Of a stretch of DNA of 64,000 nucleotides, positions 63,499 through 64,000 are shown one piece after another. A program made the translations under genes and the position numbers. Position 1 is the first letter of the stretch; each line of letters begins with the position of its first letter. The DNA is from Olivibacter sp036959255 (GTDB taxonomy: Bacteria; Bacteroidota; Bacteroidia; Sphingobacteriales; Sphingobacteriaceae), in NCBI RefSeq assembly GCF_036959255.1, contig NZ_JAWMTI010000001.1, positions 1,302,001 through 1,366,000 of the forward strand, written 5' to 3'. The notes beneath the pieces were generated by a model. It did not search any database, was not told where the DNA came from, and saw nothing but the letters and a program-made list of their open reading frames with translations.

Positions 63499-64000
63499 AT
63501 GAATAAATGCGCGCTTATCACCGGTGCTACTAAAGGAATCGGAAAGAGCATTGCTTATGCCTTGGCAAAGGAAGGTTATCATATGCTGCTAGCTGCTAGA
63601 ACAGAAAGCGATCTGCTGAACCTGCAAGCAACGCTTCAATCCCAATATCCGAATCAAATGATTCATTACCGGGCGGCGGATTGCAAGGATCAAAAGCAAG
63701 TGCAAGCGCTGGCGCAACAGACGGATGCCCTTTTTCCTGATCTGGATGTATTGGTGAATAATGTCGGCTTATTTATCCCCGGAAGCTTTTTGGAGGAACC
63801 ACCCGAAGCTTTAGCAGATCATTTGGCAGTGAATGTTTTATGCACCCATTATTTGTCCGTTTATTTTGGTAAGAAAATGTGTCAACGGAAGTCGGGACAT
63901 CTTTTCAACCTGGGATCGGTGGCCGGTAAATCTCCATTCGTAAAAGCCGCTTCTTACAGTGTAACAAAATATGCCGTACATGGTCTAACAGCTATATTAA
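63499..64000 (+). CDS. Short-chain dehydrogenase/reductase, 5' part (3' end outside window)
   Basis: The first 167 residues of an SDR oxidoreductase. The NAD(P) motif ITGATKGIGKSIA (TGxxxGIG) is near the N-terminus, followed by LLAARTESD, which suggests NADP preference by its Arg, then LVNNVGLF (NNxG), the catalytic Ser region NLGSVAGKSPF and the YxxxK pair in SYSVTKYAVHG. All catalytic residues are present before the window ends. The substrate is unknown; 3-oxoacyl-ACP reductase-like enzymes look like this. Confidence 0.88.
   Translation, partial: MNKCALITGATKGIGKSIAYALAKEGYHMLLAARTESDLLNLQATLQSQYPNQMIHYRAADCKDQKQVQALAQQTDALFPDLDVLVNNVGLFIPGSFLEEPPEALADHLAVNVLCTHYLSVYFGKKMCQRKSGHLFNLGSVAGKSPFVKAASYSVTKYAVHGLTAIL

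Noticed and set aside
1..64000. rRNA, tRNA, prophage, integrase or toxin-antitoxin genes
   Set aside because: None recognised by reading both strands; a tRNA search program would be the decisive check for a missed tRNA.

Overview
The window reads as chromosome of a Bacteroidota bacterium, most likely family Sphingobacteriaceae (Sphingobacterium, Pedobacter or Olivibacter-like). Supporting signs are two SusC/SusD pairs, an ECF-sigma/FecR regulatory pair, a GldJ-like gliding or type IX secretion lipoprotein, DUF4270, DUF4834 and DUF6266 proteins, moderate GC, almost no Shine-Dalgarno sites, and promoters of the Bacteroidota form (TTG or TTTG, 19-20 bases, then TAnnTTTG). No rRNA, tRNA, CRISPR array, integrase or transposase gene was found.

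Layout. 1-1550: 3' end of tilS and two small membrane proteins. 1716-9834: cell-surface polysaccharide block, with a YfhO-type membrane protein, a four-gene glycosyltransferase operon including a DUF5672 protein, a Wzx-like flippase and a methyltransferase. 9949-17242: housekeeping genes (typA/bipA, a tiny FeoB-associated Cys-rich protein, ispF, gldJ-like, acyl-CoA dehydrogenase, panD, panC). 17484-25821: a GT5-like N-terminal-domain protein behind a structured leader, a DUF4270 lipoprotein, a TlpA-type thioredoxin, an M1 aminopeptidase and a Pif1/RecD-like helicase. 25875-27922: a two-component system. 28049-28867: a dispersed mosaic repeat bracketed by a perfect 50-base direct repeat. 28910-45945: cupin, parE, purU, SGNH hydrolase, SusC/SusD pair 1, aldo/keto reductase, M28 peptidase, second repeat copy, parC, msrA. 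46091-46285: an orphan promoter-terminator unit that looks like a small RNA gene. 46427-59365: a complete regulated nutrient-uptake locus on the minus strand (sigma factor, FecR, SusC, SusD, Gfo/Idh/MocA, xylose-isomerase-like TIM barrel, GMC oxidoreductase, FAD oxidoreductase). 59427-64000: a small membrane protein, a repeat fragment, a DUF6266 protein with 11-base tandem repeats upstream, an rRNA-type methyltransferase, an MlaF/MlaE-type lipid transporter pair and the start of an SDR oxidoreductase.

How it fits together. The most interesting system is the minus-strand locus at 46427-59365. It has all the sensing and uptake parts of a polysaccharide/glycoside utilisation locus but no glycoside hydrolase. 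Instead it carries exported or redox enzymes of the families used to open glycosides by oxidation (GMC and Gfo/Idh oxidoreductases) followed by a TIM-barrel enzyme. I infer an oxidation-based glycoside or cyclitol catabolic route; substrate and chemistry are not readable from sequence. Secondary points of interest are the mosaic repeats, the 50-base duplication that places a copy of the cupin promoter's -33 box on each side of one repeat, the orphan sRNA-like unit, and structured leaders before the GT5-like gene, typA and the second susC.
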